A stretch of 64,000 bases of DNA, taken from assembly GCF_001039355.2 (NCBI RefSeq), contig NW_019775942.1, positions 86,903 to 150,902 of the forward strand. Direction: 5' to 3'. Each line of letters opens with the position of its first letter. Position 1 is the first letter of the stretch. The stretch comes from Lingula anatina. Its lineage: Eukaryota; Brachiopoda; Lingulata; Lingulida; Lingulidae. Made by a program: the position numbers and the translations under genes. Below are positions 34,083 to 46,899 of this stretch, one piece after another. The notes beneath the pieces were generated by a model that had not been told where the DNA came from, searched no databases, and was given only the letters and a program-made list of their open reading frames with translations.

Positions 34083-35374
34083 AACCATCTGATACAAAAT
34101 AGAAAACTAAAATCAGAAATAGCCTGACGGCCATCATTAAGGATGTAATGGAATCTCTGATATCAACATTGCCGGTGTCTTAATTAGAGCTGAGGCAGGC
34201 CTCCACCTGTTAAAGTCTGGACATAATTGAATTAGTTATAGGTGGTGAGTGTTGTCTGCTTCAGGTGGGCAGTTTGGAATGGGAAAAGTGGGATATTTTT
34301 TTCCACTTAAGAATAGTAATAATAAAATTTGAAAGAGAAAAAGAATCATTGTTTGGAAAATTTCTTTAAAAAGTGATGGACTGTGTGCACTATGCAACCA
34401 AAAGAATACAGTTTTGTTGGTGCATGTATGAAAAATATAAACCTGTTGCTGAAGTGTACTTGAAGGAAAAAAACATTAAAAATCCTTGCAAAATTATATT
34501 CACTTACAAACCGTGGAATTTTGATAACTTGTTTTCATTGCAAATTATATGACATTGTCTCACAATACACAAAAATTACTCCTTTTTGTATCCAACCTGG
34601 ATATGCCTGAAACCATCTCCATTCTTTTGTTTATTATTTGTGTTTTAGCACCAGTTCTGGTCTGTTACCTTCTTGTCACCCATTTTAACCTAGAAAGATT
34701 CATGTCCCATGCTTCCTGGCAGTGGCAATAACAAAGTGCAAGTTTTCAAGACTTGTTTTCAGCAAAGATGCCAATCTAGAAGATATGTGAGAGAATGTGG
34801 TGCTTAATTTAGATTCTTCCTTACAAATTTAACACTTGAATCTACATAGATTTTGTATTTTGTATGATACAAAAAGGTTTCAGATGAAATGCATATTTTT
34901 GTATAGCAGGATGTGGATGAAGAAACTTCATGGATTCTGAACATTTGCATTAAATCTTGTGGCAAAATCAAACAAATTACTATTTTGAATAAAATCCACT
35001 TGATTTTCATTAAACCCACCAAGTTAAATTAATGAAGTGTGCAGTCAAGATTATACATTAAAGTTTTATCAAACAAGTGCATGTTTAATCATAATCAAGA
35101 TTTTCCTTCAGATTTAACATATAAGCCATCAGAACAAGAACATAAAGCAGAGTGGCTGAGGGTGACAGGATCATTTGTCAAATCTTTCCTCTCAGACGGC
35201 AGTGTTAAGGTCCATTGCTTCTACCCTGGTCTCTGGGGGTATATCACCAAGATTCTGTCTAGAAGGAGAAGACAGAACAAGACTGGGTTTATAAGGATGC
35301 AATGAAAAGATATTTTGAAAAGAAGAAAAAAAAAAAGGACAGTGGGACTTAAGAGTGGAATTATGTAAAAATGC
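34083..35374. other. Noncoding stretch; one unrecognised 88-codon frame
   Basis: The plus-strand frame at 35039-35305 has a TTTTCCTTCAG acceptor-like site inside it (35111) and then reads LTYKPSEQEHKAEWLRV... to a stop at 35305. It has a mixed, protein-like composition but no recognised domain and no donor, so it could only be a terminal exon. Treated as unproven. Confidence 0.2.
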
Positions 35375-35440
35375 AAAAAAAAAAAAAAAAAAAAAAATTA
35401 TAATAATAAAAAATAATAATTATAATTATAATAAAAGTAA

Positions 35441-35474
<34 letters not shown>

Positions 35475-35488
35475 AAAAAATAAAAAGA
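35375..35488. repeat. Poly(A)23 followed by (AAT)n-rich low-complexity block
   Basis: Twenty-three A are followed by AT-rich low-complexity sequence including about nine AAT units. No retroposon body was recognised upstream. Confidence 0.95.
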
Positions 35489-37500
35489 ATAATCCTTATG
35501 TTATTTTTAGGATAAGTTGAAACTGTTTAGTGAAAGAAAGAATGGTATATTTGCAGGAGAAATTGTTTTAAAGTTTTTTTTACATTGCTGTACTTAAAAC
35601 TGCTGAAACAAGGTTTAAAAGCAAAAAGCTAGATTTGGTAACACTTAAACTGTTAAACAAGGAAAATCTATTGTAATATTATTTGACAATAGAACCTAAG
35701 TTTTCAACAAAGAAAAGACCCAAGTATATTGTGTAATATTTAACGTGTTCAACAAATTACCATTATTGAGATGAGGAGCACTGCAAGCATCCTAATAGGA
35801 TCCATTACTTTGAGAGGAAAAATAGACGGGGGTAATTTTGATCATTGAAAAAGCGCAGCAGGTAAATTCAAATTTAACTCAGCCCCTTGAGAAAGAAAAG
35901 TCTTTTCATTGAACTCCCTAGGTGCACCCTTTGGTATCCTACAGTTGCTGATAATTTTCCTGTCCTTTGGGGGCAATGAAAGAAAAACGGTCCTCTGCAA
36001 CTAATCAACACAAATTGGTATAAATTGGTTGTCAACAGAGCCACTGGACACGATGATTACTCTGTATGCTGTCACAGGGTGAATTATGGCACTAGACTTT
36101 ACTATCTAAGTGGGGATTAAGTGGACCAAAGTGGGAGTAATAATAGCTTGGACAACAGATGGGCTTGTCTTGAGTAATTGGTTTTGATTGAGCTATGGTC
36201 AATACATAACATGGGTGATAGCATCCCCCTCCCCCTTTCTGGAGTCTGTCTCTCTCTCTCTCTCTGTTATTTGCTTCCTGTACTTCTTTCGCGCATTTAA
36301 ATTTATCAGTTATTATATATATATATAGAGAGAGAGAGAGTTGAACAATTGAATATTTAATCAAATATTTTTTGTTTGGTTATGGAAATTTGTGTAGTCT
36401 CCGTTGATAAAATTGTTTTGAATTCTTGGCACTCGGCACATGGTCAGTAGAGAACAAGATTGACCTGATTTATCAGATGTTTAGATATATATAGTATGTC
36501 CATTTAATGCCCAGTGTGCCCCCCCCCCTGCCCTGTCCTGTCCTGGAGGGAGGTTCTCACCTGACATTACTTAATGGACAGGTCATTAAGTCACTGACTG
36601 ACCAACCACACTAACTGCCCTGGGGTCACTACTGGGATTTATGACATTGTATTAGCAGGGAGAGGGTAGGACAGGGGGGAGTTTGATAAAAACAGCAAAG
36701 TTTTTTTCCATTTGTTATGTTTCAATGGTTTAGTATTTACTCTTATGTTAACAGAATTTTTTAAAGAAAATATAAATTAGATGTTTTTAACCTGTATTTT
36801 TTACTTTTCATAAATTATCCTTTGGAATTTCTTTTTTTTTTATTATAAATGATCAATCTTCTGCACTGAATACTGAGTTATGATAGAAATCATCTACATT
36901 TGAAATGAAGTTTTTTTTCGTTGATGATTAAAAAGTCAAACAGTGGTGTTTATGTCTTAGATAGCCCCTGTGCTATTCTAGTTGTAGACAGCTATCACCC
37001 CTTCACAACAGGACTGATGTTAACTGGGCCTTGTAGTGATGTAACTGACTCACTAATGGGTTGTTCCTATTGTCATTATTGTTGATGTTATGATGTGATA
37101 ACAATGTGGAATAATGTTATTGTTATATACTGTATGGAGAGTTGACAGCGATACATGTACAGTGAATGGATTGCAAGGAAGATTTGTTGAATTGTGAATA
37201 TGGCTATAAGCAGCATGCAGTGGAAGTGGAGATATTGTACCTGAAGGAAACAGTATTATTATGCTGACAATTCCACTGTTATTTTCAACAATATTGAACC
37301 AAGGGATGTTAATTCATGTACTTGAAGAAAATGTAAGTAGTGCGCTTACTAGAAAACAACAAAAAGAATTGTTCTTAAATCTACTGTCTTGGGAGCTAAT
37401 AGCATGCATAAATGGTTTTTCTTGTCAGACAATCGTAATGATGGTGTCACGATGATCACACATGTACATGTGCGGCTTTAAGAGTTCAATCAGAGACCCA
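35489..37500. other. Noncoding stretch with small (CT)n and (TA)n(GA)n tracts
   Basis: (CT)n at about 36247-36265 and (TA)n(GA)n at 36312-36340. No coding block recognised. Confidence 0.45.
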
Positions 37501-37800
37501 GATTAATATGAAGCACTGTCTACATGCCCATCATATTAATAACCCCTCAGACATTATTGACATCCCACCAAGAATGTCACTCCCAGAGCTAAATTCCTGG
37601 TTGAGGTGGCACACACTGCGGTGGTCTGCCATCTTGTTCCATGTCCCTCCTGGCCACTATGAGTCCTGTCAGTGTATGTGTGAGTCCAGTCACTCTTTTC
37701 CCTGTGGCCTTCCCATCCTATTGTCTGTGAGTGTCTGTGCCAGTCAGCAAAGCCTTGCCACTGAATATACATCCCCTCTAGAGTAGGCACTGAGGAAGTT
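37501..37800. other. G+C-richer block with overlapping open frames on both strands
   Basis: Frames of 92 codons (plus) and 78 codons (minus) overlap. Neither shows a recognised domain, and the splice context is poor. The block may be a conserved noncoding element; function unknown. Confidence 0.2.
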
Positions 37801-40800
37801 TAATTAGCATTGTATTAATGATCACATTGCTAATAGGCTGTTTTGTTATCATGAAGATACATTCTTTACCTTCACTTTTGTGAGTTGTAATTGAACCCCC
37901 AATCCCATTGTGAGTTAATGAAGACAATATTAAGAAGAGGTATTGGTTTGGAGTATTGATGAATTGTGTTGCGCGGGGTTGAAAAGCTGAAAGCGTTGGC
38001 AGATTAGCTGTTGCTTTTCTCTCTTTCTGCCTCGATGAATAATATTTGACTTATTACTGATGTCAGGGAGTATGTTATTGATTCTCTGTTAACTCTCTGC
38101 ATCTACAAGTATATCTCTTTTTACCTGTACTTGTGCCTGTCAGCATGCTGACTTCTTACATATCAGTAAAAATGTGTTTGCATGTGCATGTTCATGCGTG
38201 CAATAGGCATTCTTGTGCACGATCACTCTTTTATTTGCGTGTGTGATGCACGTGTTGGAATGAGTGAGAAAGTCATGGGCAGCTAGCGTATTGGTGACCA
38301 ATAACACCTTTACAGATCTTTACAAGTGGTCAGTGAAGAGATTTGACCTGTGGTTAGTGGATATTGATGTCCAATGTTCACCCACTTCAGGTTCCTGTGT
38401 CCTGTTCCTCCCTCAGATGACTTAATAGCCATTGACGGGCATTGATTTCCTGATTGCCTTTGCAGACAAAGTGCTACACTTTGTGTCACACGTCCTGTGC
38501 CTTTTGTTTTTATTAATATAATGACCGCATCGTAAATGTAGCACATTGCTGAGCTGGCTTTTATCAATTTGCTCTAATTTGTTTCTTTAAACTAGACTAT
38601 TTTTAGTTGTGCACATTAAGAAATATACTGGAATCAAACTTTAAAGTGAATTTTAAGTTAAAAAATAAATAAATATTAATCTATGTTTGTACTAGAAAAA
38701 TAGTCAATGCTAAATAGTAGACTTAAAAATCATATAATAAAAATAGTTACAGGAGTATGTGACTGAACATATCCCTGCCTGTAACTGTGTGTAACACAAC
38801 ATTGTATTACATTGTGTAACAATATAACATTGTATAACAAGGAGTCACAATGAGTCGTAATGAAGTGAGATTATCAGCTTATTGTATTGAGTTCTAGTAA
38901 TAGCAGGATTGATTGCAGGGATATGTACCAGTGGGAAATAGATTGTTCTGCTCTGTGGGAATTGATTTAAGACTTTCTGTACAACAGTGATGAATACTTC
39001 ATGAATGGACTGACAGTTGTAGTATCTGTGTTTGCATGTTTGTAAAAAGTGTTACACATTGCTAGGAAAGATATTCTTGTCAATGTAGATTATTGCTTTT
39101 ATTTCTTCTTCAAATATGATACACCAGAATGAGGAAAGGTTTACATATTGCATATAATAAAAAATTAAATCATAAATATTGATATGTGTGAAAATCCTGA
39201 TAATACTTTGTATTGATATAACCTTAAGCAACTGACTTAAACATATATTTGATATTAATTATGTATTCCTGTATAATGGCAGTAACTTGTTGACTCTGAC
39301 TTTGACGCTGTAGCAACTTTATTTGACCAAAGTGTCACAGCCTCTGTCTGTTACACTTTAGTTCAATTTTACTCAGCTAAGTATAACTACATGTACAGTG
39401 CCTCACTCCATTAAACATTATAATTAATCTCATCCTCATCAGGGGCAGTATTGATTGTTCATATACCCACAGTTATGGACAAGAAATATTTCCTGATTAA
39501 GTCCTGCACTTGGCTGTTATCCATGTTACAGGGCCCATGTATTGGGCAGTTTGTCACAGGAACATGGATGAGTCTGAAATTTCATTAACTTTCCTGTTTT
39601 ACCTGCTTCATTGATTTGACATTAAAGCCCTGAAAGATGAAGATCAATTCCTGATGAATGGCGTAAGGTAAATTATGTCTGTTTACACTGCCAGGGGCTC
39701 CAGTTTCACACCAATATATGAATTAATAAGGGTTATTTTGCAAGTCATCCACTGTAAAATTAATAGTGAAAATTATTCTTTAAATTTATTCGTAAGACTG
39801 CCTCTTTGTCTCGAAAAATTAATCACCAAATCTAAGGACTTCAAAGTTTTTTGTGTAATGAATTGAAAATGGGCAAGGAATAGAAGTGATATAGAAAATG
39901 AAAAGAGACAGCGTGTTTTTTTTCTAATCTTCAGTAACTTGTGAGAAGTGATACATCTTTAGTTTAACAAGGTAATTAATCATACATTATGGCAATTGGA
40001 ACAGCAAAAAATATACAATAATTATTTGTTTGAGGAGATAATAGTTATTCCCTGTTCCCTGCCAGAACCTCCTGACTGAGTGAAATAGAGCTGAAATGCA
40101 GAAAAGAAGAATATTGATTATTTTTCACAAGGAAATTGACACAGCTGAGATTATGTAGATTTCTACAGGTGAAAACAATGCAGCGGCTTTAACAATCCAT
40201 ATGTATTGGAAACGTGCTACTACCTATGGACCCTTCTAATGGATAACAAATAAGTTGTGGTAATTATACATTTTCCTGACCTAAACTGTTCATGTTGTGT
40301 GCAGGAAAGGAGGATTGCAGACTCAAAAGAACATCAAACAGCCGGTTGAAAAGGTGAAAACAAAATGGAGACTGAAGCCGTCTGTCAGTTTTTTAAAGGG
40401 GACCCAATCAGACGGATATGGATTAGAGGGCAGATGAGTTTTTGATATTTGATTACGCGCGGAGAGTCATTGTGGACGTAACTTTGAGTTATTGTAGGTA
40501 GAGAATTGACTGAAACTAATGAAGCAAGCATCGTGGATTATGACGGCTGACATGCAGTCATGGAACTTCATGTAAGAAAACCATTAGCATGGGCAGGAAA
40601 AGATGAAGCCTGAAGTCTGCTTCTTACATTTGTGAATGATTTTAGGAATAAATCAGGCAGGTGAATTACTTCATTCATTACTTGGGTGTTCATTATCAGG
40701 TAGATTGAACCTTGGCAGCTATGAGTGAATACAGCTATTTTAAATGAATATATTGGAGAGACTGATTATCTAGATAGACTGTTATTATACGTACATACTC

Positions 40801-42943
40801 TGTACAATAGGCAGATTCTGAGAAACGAAGAATAATTTTAGTCACTCTGGAAAATTACTACAAGCTATTTGGGCAAAGATTTTGTCATGAACTGAGCTAT
40901 ATTTAGGATGAGGTTATTGTGGTAAATAGCATAGTTTGTGGTTTAATGTCAGACCTGTAAAACAAACAGCCTCATCAGTTTGATAAGATGTTGCAATTTG
41001 GTCATTACTAGCTTTCTTATTGAATCTTCTTATTCAATCCCCTTGATTCTTATACATGAAAAGTGTCCATTAAGAGGAAGGAACCAAGAGATAAAAGTTG
41101 ACATCAGATATTAAATATGTGACAGCATTTACAAACTGATTTATTTAGCAATAGCCAGAAACTGTGGCATGATGTTACAATCAAGCACGGCAATATCTAA
41201 TAATAGTTGGTGTGACATTATAAAAGATTCTGGCTCACAAAATTAAAAGATATATTACATATAAATAGACACCTTAATGGAAAAACAACAAGATCATCAA
41301 TCGATAGCCACAGTTTAATAAAGGAGGAGGTGACAGGAAGCAGGAGAATAAGACGGTGTGTATGAGCCAAGGAGAACATTTGCGAGCTGAGGGCGTGATC
41401 CAACGCTGCCATAATAGCCTCACTTTAGCTTATGATGGATATTTACACAATGCTGTTTTGACGTTCACACCCCAGAAGCTGGTAAGGTGTCATTTTTAGT
41501 GATTAGACATCTGGTAACTGATCACAATGCTGCTCATATCTTTTAATATTTACAATGGATCTGTTTTGGCATAATGGATATCTGCTGCATCCATGATGGC
41601 AAGATAATGGTAGCTGATGCTTTTGGGGGAATGTCTGGGATAAATGCTTGCTGATGGATTTTTTGTTTCTGGTGACAATGACAATTCTGGATGTAATGGA
41701 TGGATGTAATTTCGGATAATGTGTGCTTGATATCACCAAGTGGGTGATAGACTATGGAATATATGGTAGTCCAGGTTCTTTCTGTTGGATTTACAGTGAT
41801 TTTCAAGGTGATAAAAGCTTCATTGTCAGGTGGCTGGTGTTGTTGATGTTGTTTTATCGAATTCTAGGTAATTTGTCTGGGTAGTTTATTATATAATGGC
41901 AAGCTGTCTGCACTAGCTCTTACATATACTGGTATAGTGCATGTATGTTTTTTGTCAATTATTCTAAATGTAGGTAATATGTCCCAGCATGGTGATGCTG
42001 TTATTTCATATCCAGGTTGAAATCAATATAATATAATATAGGTACGGGTATAAGATTTGATATGGTTTCTGTGTTTTGACACAGAATATTTATACAGCAT
42101 TAAGTGGAATGATTGTATACAATTTTTTTAGGCAAATAGTCCTTTATTGAGTTAAAAGAGAATCTGTGCTCTAATTGCGATTGAATAAATCTGATGAACA
42201 ACATGTGAAATAAACCTGGCAGGTAAAATTTATATAACATACTATAGTGGGCTTAACAGTGCATATGTGATATAAATTTATGATGTGGTGTAAGCTTTTT
42301 GTACTTCCTAAATTCTAATATAAGAAACTGCAGTGCATGTGCTCCAGGAAATCAGCCTCGGATATATTTTTAGATTTATCCTGATTGATCTGAGGATTTA
42401 CAGCTCTACATAGACATGGCTTACATCTTATAGTTGACATGGAGTCAATGTGATAGATTTACCAGAGATTACCATAGAATGCCTAATTGAGCACTTAATT
42501 GGTTTAAGAATATTTTATATACCATGCTGATTTTTTTTTACAGTTTCGGTAGTATTTACTTGAATTTAACCTAGTAAGTAAGGCTGCATTTATGTTGGCC
42601 AAATTTTGCTTCACCACATGAAATGTTGAAAAAGTTCATTTTACTAAGTAATTATATTGTACTCGATACCCTTGATCTAGAAGCAATTTGAACCTGAAGA
42701 ACAGGCAGCAATGATATATTGTTCCTATGCCCTAATGAAATGAAAAGGATGCTCAGAGATCTAATTAGGTGATGGCTTTATAACTGTCTTCATCAGATAG
42801 CACTGGTATTAAATTAATAGCAACAATAATTTCTATTCATCAATGGCATTAAGGCTGAATGCTGTTGTGTCAGTGATAATACCGTGATATAAATATTTCA
42901 CAGCTCTGGTTGATTTTTTATTCTTTTTTATTTTTCATTTCAG
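37801..42943. other. Long noncoding stretch, CpG-poor
   Basis: It contains a small ACATTGT-type repeat cluster (38799-38840). At 40306-40352 there is an exon-like segment (TGTGTGCAG acceptor, AAG/GTGAAA donor, one open frame). The adjacent more complex block runs 40370-40500 with GACCCAATCAGACGG and GGATTAGAGG words. No gene could be supported. Confidence 0.4.
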
Positions 42944-42981
42944 AAAATTGTTGAAAGAAGACATAGTGAATTATTCTACAG
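42944..42981 (+). other. Candidate short exon (38 nt) with strong splice sites
   Basis: A 30-nt T-rich tract ending TTTCATTTCAG precedes it and ACAG/GTAAGA follows. Two frames are open (KIVERRHSELFYR and KLLKEDIVNYST). The second joins in frame to the candidate at 57612 (phase 1), giving GNFHGIVNLFLSRK after the junction. No family recognised. Confidence 0.25.
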
Positions 42982-43367
42982 GTAAGAGAGAATATAAGTT
43001 TCCTGCAAAGCTGTGAGTGCCAACAACTTTGTGATCTCAAATTAGATAGACATTGTTTGTTATGTACAATCCCTGGATTATTTGTGGAGCACTGCTGCAT
43101 ACTGTGCATGACAAACAAAGGACAACAGATAAAATATAACTGTACAACTCTTCATAATGTGTATTACAATGCTCTACATATTAAAAATCATATTTGGAAA
43201 AAAAATTAAAAAAAAAAATGAAAGTTTGTTACCCTCAATTTCACCTTATAGTTATGCCAGTTTATACCATCAAATACCTAAACTGACAAATGTATAACAG
43301 GGTTGTTTTACAAGATTTTTTAGACCCCTCATTCTGGCCTGACAATTAAAGGCTTCTTTGCTGAAGT
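42982..43367. other. Noncoding stretch, nothing recognised
   Basis: AT-rich DNA with a short A-run near 43200. Confidence 0.45.
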
Positions 43368-43382
43368 CCCCCCCCCCCCCCC
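43368..43382 (+). repeat. C15 homopolymer tract
   Basis: Fifteen consecutive C. Confidence 0.9.
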
Positions 43383-43805
43383 AAAGCTACCCCTGCATTA
43401 ATTAATCAATATCAAAAACTGAGGTAATATTAACAGTGTTGGCTTCCATCACTTGGGAACAATAGTATGCCAGGCGCGATAAGTGAATCTTACCTGACGT
43501 CCCTTCATAAAGCTATGGCAGAGGAGTTCAGCTGGTCATGCAATGCTGTAATTGAGGTTCTTCTCCCCAGGGGGAGCTGTAGTTAGGGCGATGTGAACTA
43601 TTGGATTTTTGTGTGCGGCAAGAAGATGATGTTGTTGTGTCAGTCTGGAAGAATATGCAGTTGATTATGTGATATGATTTTTTATATGATTGTGTTTTAT
43701 GGATACAGGTTGGTTGACTGTCAGTTGTCTTCAGAAAATAAAATTGTCAGTCCTCTGTTATCAAAGTAATTTATTAGAAGTCCAGCAAAATTTGAATAGC
43801 GTTTT

Positions 43806-43981
43806 CAGGCCCCTAGCCAGCAATTTCAAAAGGGGGGTTCTTTTTCTGAAAAAGTGGACCTTTTCCCATAAAAACTTCATGTACCTAGATCAAATTTTAC
43901 CCAGAGTGGACCTTCTCCCAGCAAAAGGGGCAGTTCNNNNNNNNNNNNNNNNNNNCCGAACCTCCCTTGGTTACTGGCCTG
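43806..43981. mobile_element. MITE of the CAGGCC family in inverted orientation, with an internal assembly gap
   Basis: The ends are CAGGCCCCTAGCCAG and TTACTGGCCTG, flanked by GTTTT on both sides (43801-43805 and 43982-43986). The interior aligns with the reverse complement of the copy at 15825-15980: GCAATTTCAAAAGGGGGGTT, then GTACCTAGAT, then the CAGAG...GGACC segment. A 19-N gap interrupts it where the other copy has the hairpin apex. The 124-codon open frame over this element is an artefact. Confidence 0.85.
43937..43955. other. Assembly gap, 19 N
   Basis: Unknown bases inside the MITE copy. Alignment to the complete copy suggests only a few bases are truly missing, so the gap length is probably arbitrary. 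Confidence 0.99.
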
Positions 43982-43986
43982 GTTTT

Positions 43987-44980
43987 TCATGCACCAGGTA
44001 TGAAACAAATGTTTGGCAAATTATATTTATTACGTGGGATGCAAGTATGAATCAGTTATCATGATTATAGTATAAGTGTCTCGAAAGTGAAACATTTGTG
44101 TATTTCACTCTTTATTTGGCACGTGGCAGTAAGATGAATACTGCAGTTCAAGACTGTTAGCATTTGAATCGGCAAACCATAGGCGACAGTTAGTATGCTT
44201 ATCAGCAGAACAAATGGGAATTAATGGTGTTTTTATGGGCAAATTACCATTTGTGTGTAAAGTGAAGTGTCCAATTTAATTCCAGGTCTGAAATATAAAC
44301 ACATGCTTGTATAATTTCCCCACTTGTCACCAGACTTGGTTGTCATGGCAGAAAGACATACAAATGCAGTATTTGGGATTATATCCTCTCAGTTTGAACA
44401 TTCTGTAGCCAATAGTGTTCTGTGAGTGCAAACAGGTTTGGACAGCCTAATAGTAAAGAAATAGCCTCAAATTTACCTTTCATTTTGGTTTTTATTTATG
44501 GTTGGAATATGATATGGTATTGTTAACTGTTGTAATAACCATAATCAAGGAGTTATCTGTTATAACTCCTTGCCATAATATAACCTGAAAAGTTGCATTA
44601 TAGCTTCAGGGTATAATTTTGTGCAGATGTTTTTTTTTTTAACTAAGAACATCACTGTTGCCTCAAGTGGTTCTAGATTAGGGATATTATACAGTAGAAG
44701 TAATGGGAAAAAATGAGCCTCACATCTTACATTGACAGCTGACTTACTGAACTTTGTCTTTTTATGTAGAATTTGTTTTTATGATGTATTTTTATGAGAC
44801 CAGTTTAAGTGGCTTTGAAAAGCAAAGTTGAAACATAGATGCCCAAGAGGACAGCCAAGTATATAATCGAAATATTATTTATGACTTTTAATTTTTACTA
44901 GTCACTTTATTCCCACATAGTTTTAACTGCTTTCCAAGTGTTCTATTATGGTATTTCTTTTTAATCTTAAATTCCTTCAT
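43987..44980. other. Noncoding stretch with one short perfect hairpin
   Basis: An 11-bp inverted repeat CAAGGAGTTAT (44546-44556) / ATAACTCCTTG (44562-44572) with a 5-nt loop is the only structure noticed. It is not followed by a T-run and has no assigned role. Confidence 0.45.
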
Positions 44981-45008
44981 TCTCTCCCCTCCCCCCTCTC
45001 TCTCTCTT

Positions 45009-45042
<34 letters not shown>
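44981..45042. repeat. (CT)n imperfect microsatellite
   Basis: CT units with CCCCC and TTT interruptions. Confidence 0.95.
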
Positions 45043-46110
45043 ATATCCACAACATAGTAACTCGTCCACCCAGACCCAGTAGACAAACCCAGCTCATTGA
45101 TCTGCACCATAAACTCAATACACAGAGTCTGTAACTTTGCCTTAAGTGACTACCATTGATCCACTGACCTCCGACAAAGGCGGGGTCACTAGTGTGGGGG
45201 GTGGGGGATGGAGGGGAGTGAGCCGTGACATTGTTCTTGGACACTTATTTCTTTAAGGTTCTCAACATTGAAAGAATATTGTGATAAACAGTCTAATAGG
45301 TTAGTTGATAGAGTCTGATTCTTGCTATTATGAAAGAGATTGCCTTTATAGATTTGGCCCTCCTGTATTAATTTATATGATAGTTCTTGACTGTAGATTG
45401 TGCTATGACACATATTGGCATGTTCAAAAGGCATTGGTGATACTGAGAGAGAGTGTTAGTCTGGTGATATATATGTCTGTGAGTATACCATTCATAGTCC
45501 ATTGGTCAATTAGTGACTTTTGAATTATGTAGCTTTGGAACCAAAGGTTTCTCCTGTTACTGAGTGAAGAATAAAAGGCATCTTTTTTGGTCATGGTCAG
45601 GGTTTGCTGTCATAATTCATTTGTGATTTAAAAGTATACTAATTTGAAAGAAAAATTTGAAAATGATACCAATATTTCTAATATTTCTGTCTTAAAAAGT
45701 TTTAATTTGACTTGGATATATTTGTCTTCTTTAAATCTAAGTGAAATAAGTTGCCATTGGCTTGTAAAGAACTAAACCAAATTTAGGATGGAAACTTGTA
45801 AATGAAGCCCAAATTTATCCATGTGATGAAAATAAATACAGTAAAATCAGACAGGGATTTTTCAAGACTGTCTGACTTCTTTAGACCCACATTCTTTCTG
45901 CTCTTATGTTCAGACTATTTCACTATTCTTTTCCGTCTCCTGTTGCACATATAATGATGTTCCTGTATAAAAGCACCCCGTGTGCTCTGACCTGTCTCTG
46001 TGCATTTTATTATGCATGGGTAATAGTAATGACCTGATGTATGCGGGGTACCAGAGAAAGCAGATGCAAGCCACGCGGGTCGTCGTTTCTGGACAGCCAC
46101 CGTTGCAAGA
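45043..46110. other. Noncoding stretch, nothing recognised
   Basis: The first ~170 bp are G+C-richer; the short minus-strand frames there have no recognised domain. Confidence 0.4.
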
Positions 46111-46345
46111 TTTGCCATTTAAATTTTAAATGCCCAGATAGAAACTGTTTTCTTGTTACTTATACATGAAAAGGGCTTACTTGGGTGATTTGAAAAAAAA
46201 AAAAAAAATACAGCAGTGGCTGTTTGCCAAGAAAATTTAAATGCCCAAGTAAAAATAGCAACCAAATTATTTATACATGGATAGGGCTGTCCCAGGTGAG
46301 TTTTAAAGTTTGTCATTTATGTGTAAGATGCCCAGGTGGAAAGGA
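46111..46345. repeat. Three-copy diverged local repeat (TTTGCCA...AAATGCCCA unit)
   Basis: TTTGCCATTT then AAATGCCCAGATA (46111), TTTGCCAAGA then AAATGCCCAAGTA (46223) and TTTGTCATTT then AGATGCCCAGGTG (46309) start three related copies. The first two extend through TTATACATG...AGGGCT and a GGTGA motif. An A16 run (46193-46208) lies at the end of copy one. The minus-strand frame shows the duplication as IFTWAFKF and VSIWAFKI, but this is not evidence of coding. Confidence 0.7.
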
Positions 46346-46899
46346 AGCTGGTAAAAAATAGTCTTAAATATCTGTGAGCTATCCCATTGTTAACCTTTGT
46401 CTGAATTTTCATCTATTTTCATGAGATATTTTCATTTCACAAGCAACAACCTTTACTCTAGTTTTGCTAAAGTGTCTGTATTTTTAGGCACAGAAATAAA
46501 TAAATTATGAAAAGATAATTAGTAAATAAATGAAAACACTGCTGTGGGAAATAAAAATTGTTATCTGAGGCATCCCAGCTTGTTCTCCCATCATGATGAA
46601 TTCACAGCAATCATTGGTCACAGAGTTGGCCAGGTTATAATTAACTTTTACCTTATTAATGGAATAGCAGTATATAACAGTATGTATGATAGACTTAGAT
46701 ACAGCTCCTGTTATTAAAACTACTTTGGTATGTGTGAAATTGTCAGAGGTGGGGACTGGGAATGTTATTAATACAGATGCCCGGCACCAGGAATGTTATT
46801 GCTATGCCCCATTACTGCATGATATCAACCCTCCTTCATAGTTATATTTGTTATCCATGTTTGTGTTGTAATGATTTATTTGATACTGCTGAACTATGT

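Noticed and set aside
42944-42981. PX-domain (sorting nexin) exon suggested by ERRHSE resembling the RRYSEF motif
   Set aside because: Only six residues in one of two open frames; no neighbouring PX-coding exon found, so the resemblance is not usable.
43690-44064. 124-codon plus-strand open frame
   Set aside because: It crosses a MITE and an N gap; the apparent protein is transposon ends and unknown bases.
44546-44572. Hairpin as a terminator or microRNA precursor
   Set aside because: The stem is only 11 bp, too short for a microRNA precursor, and intrinsic terminators do not apply to this type of genome.
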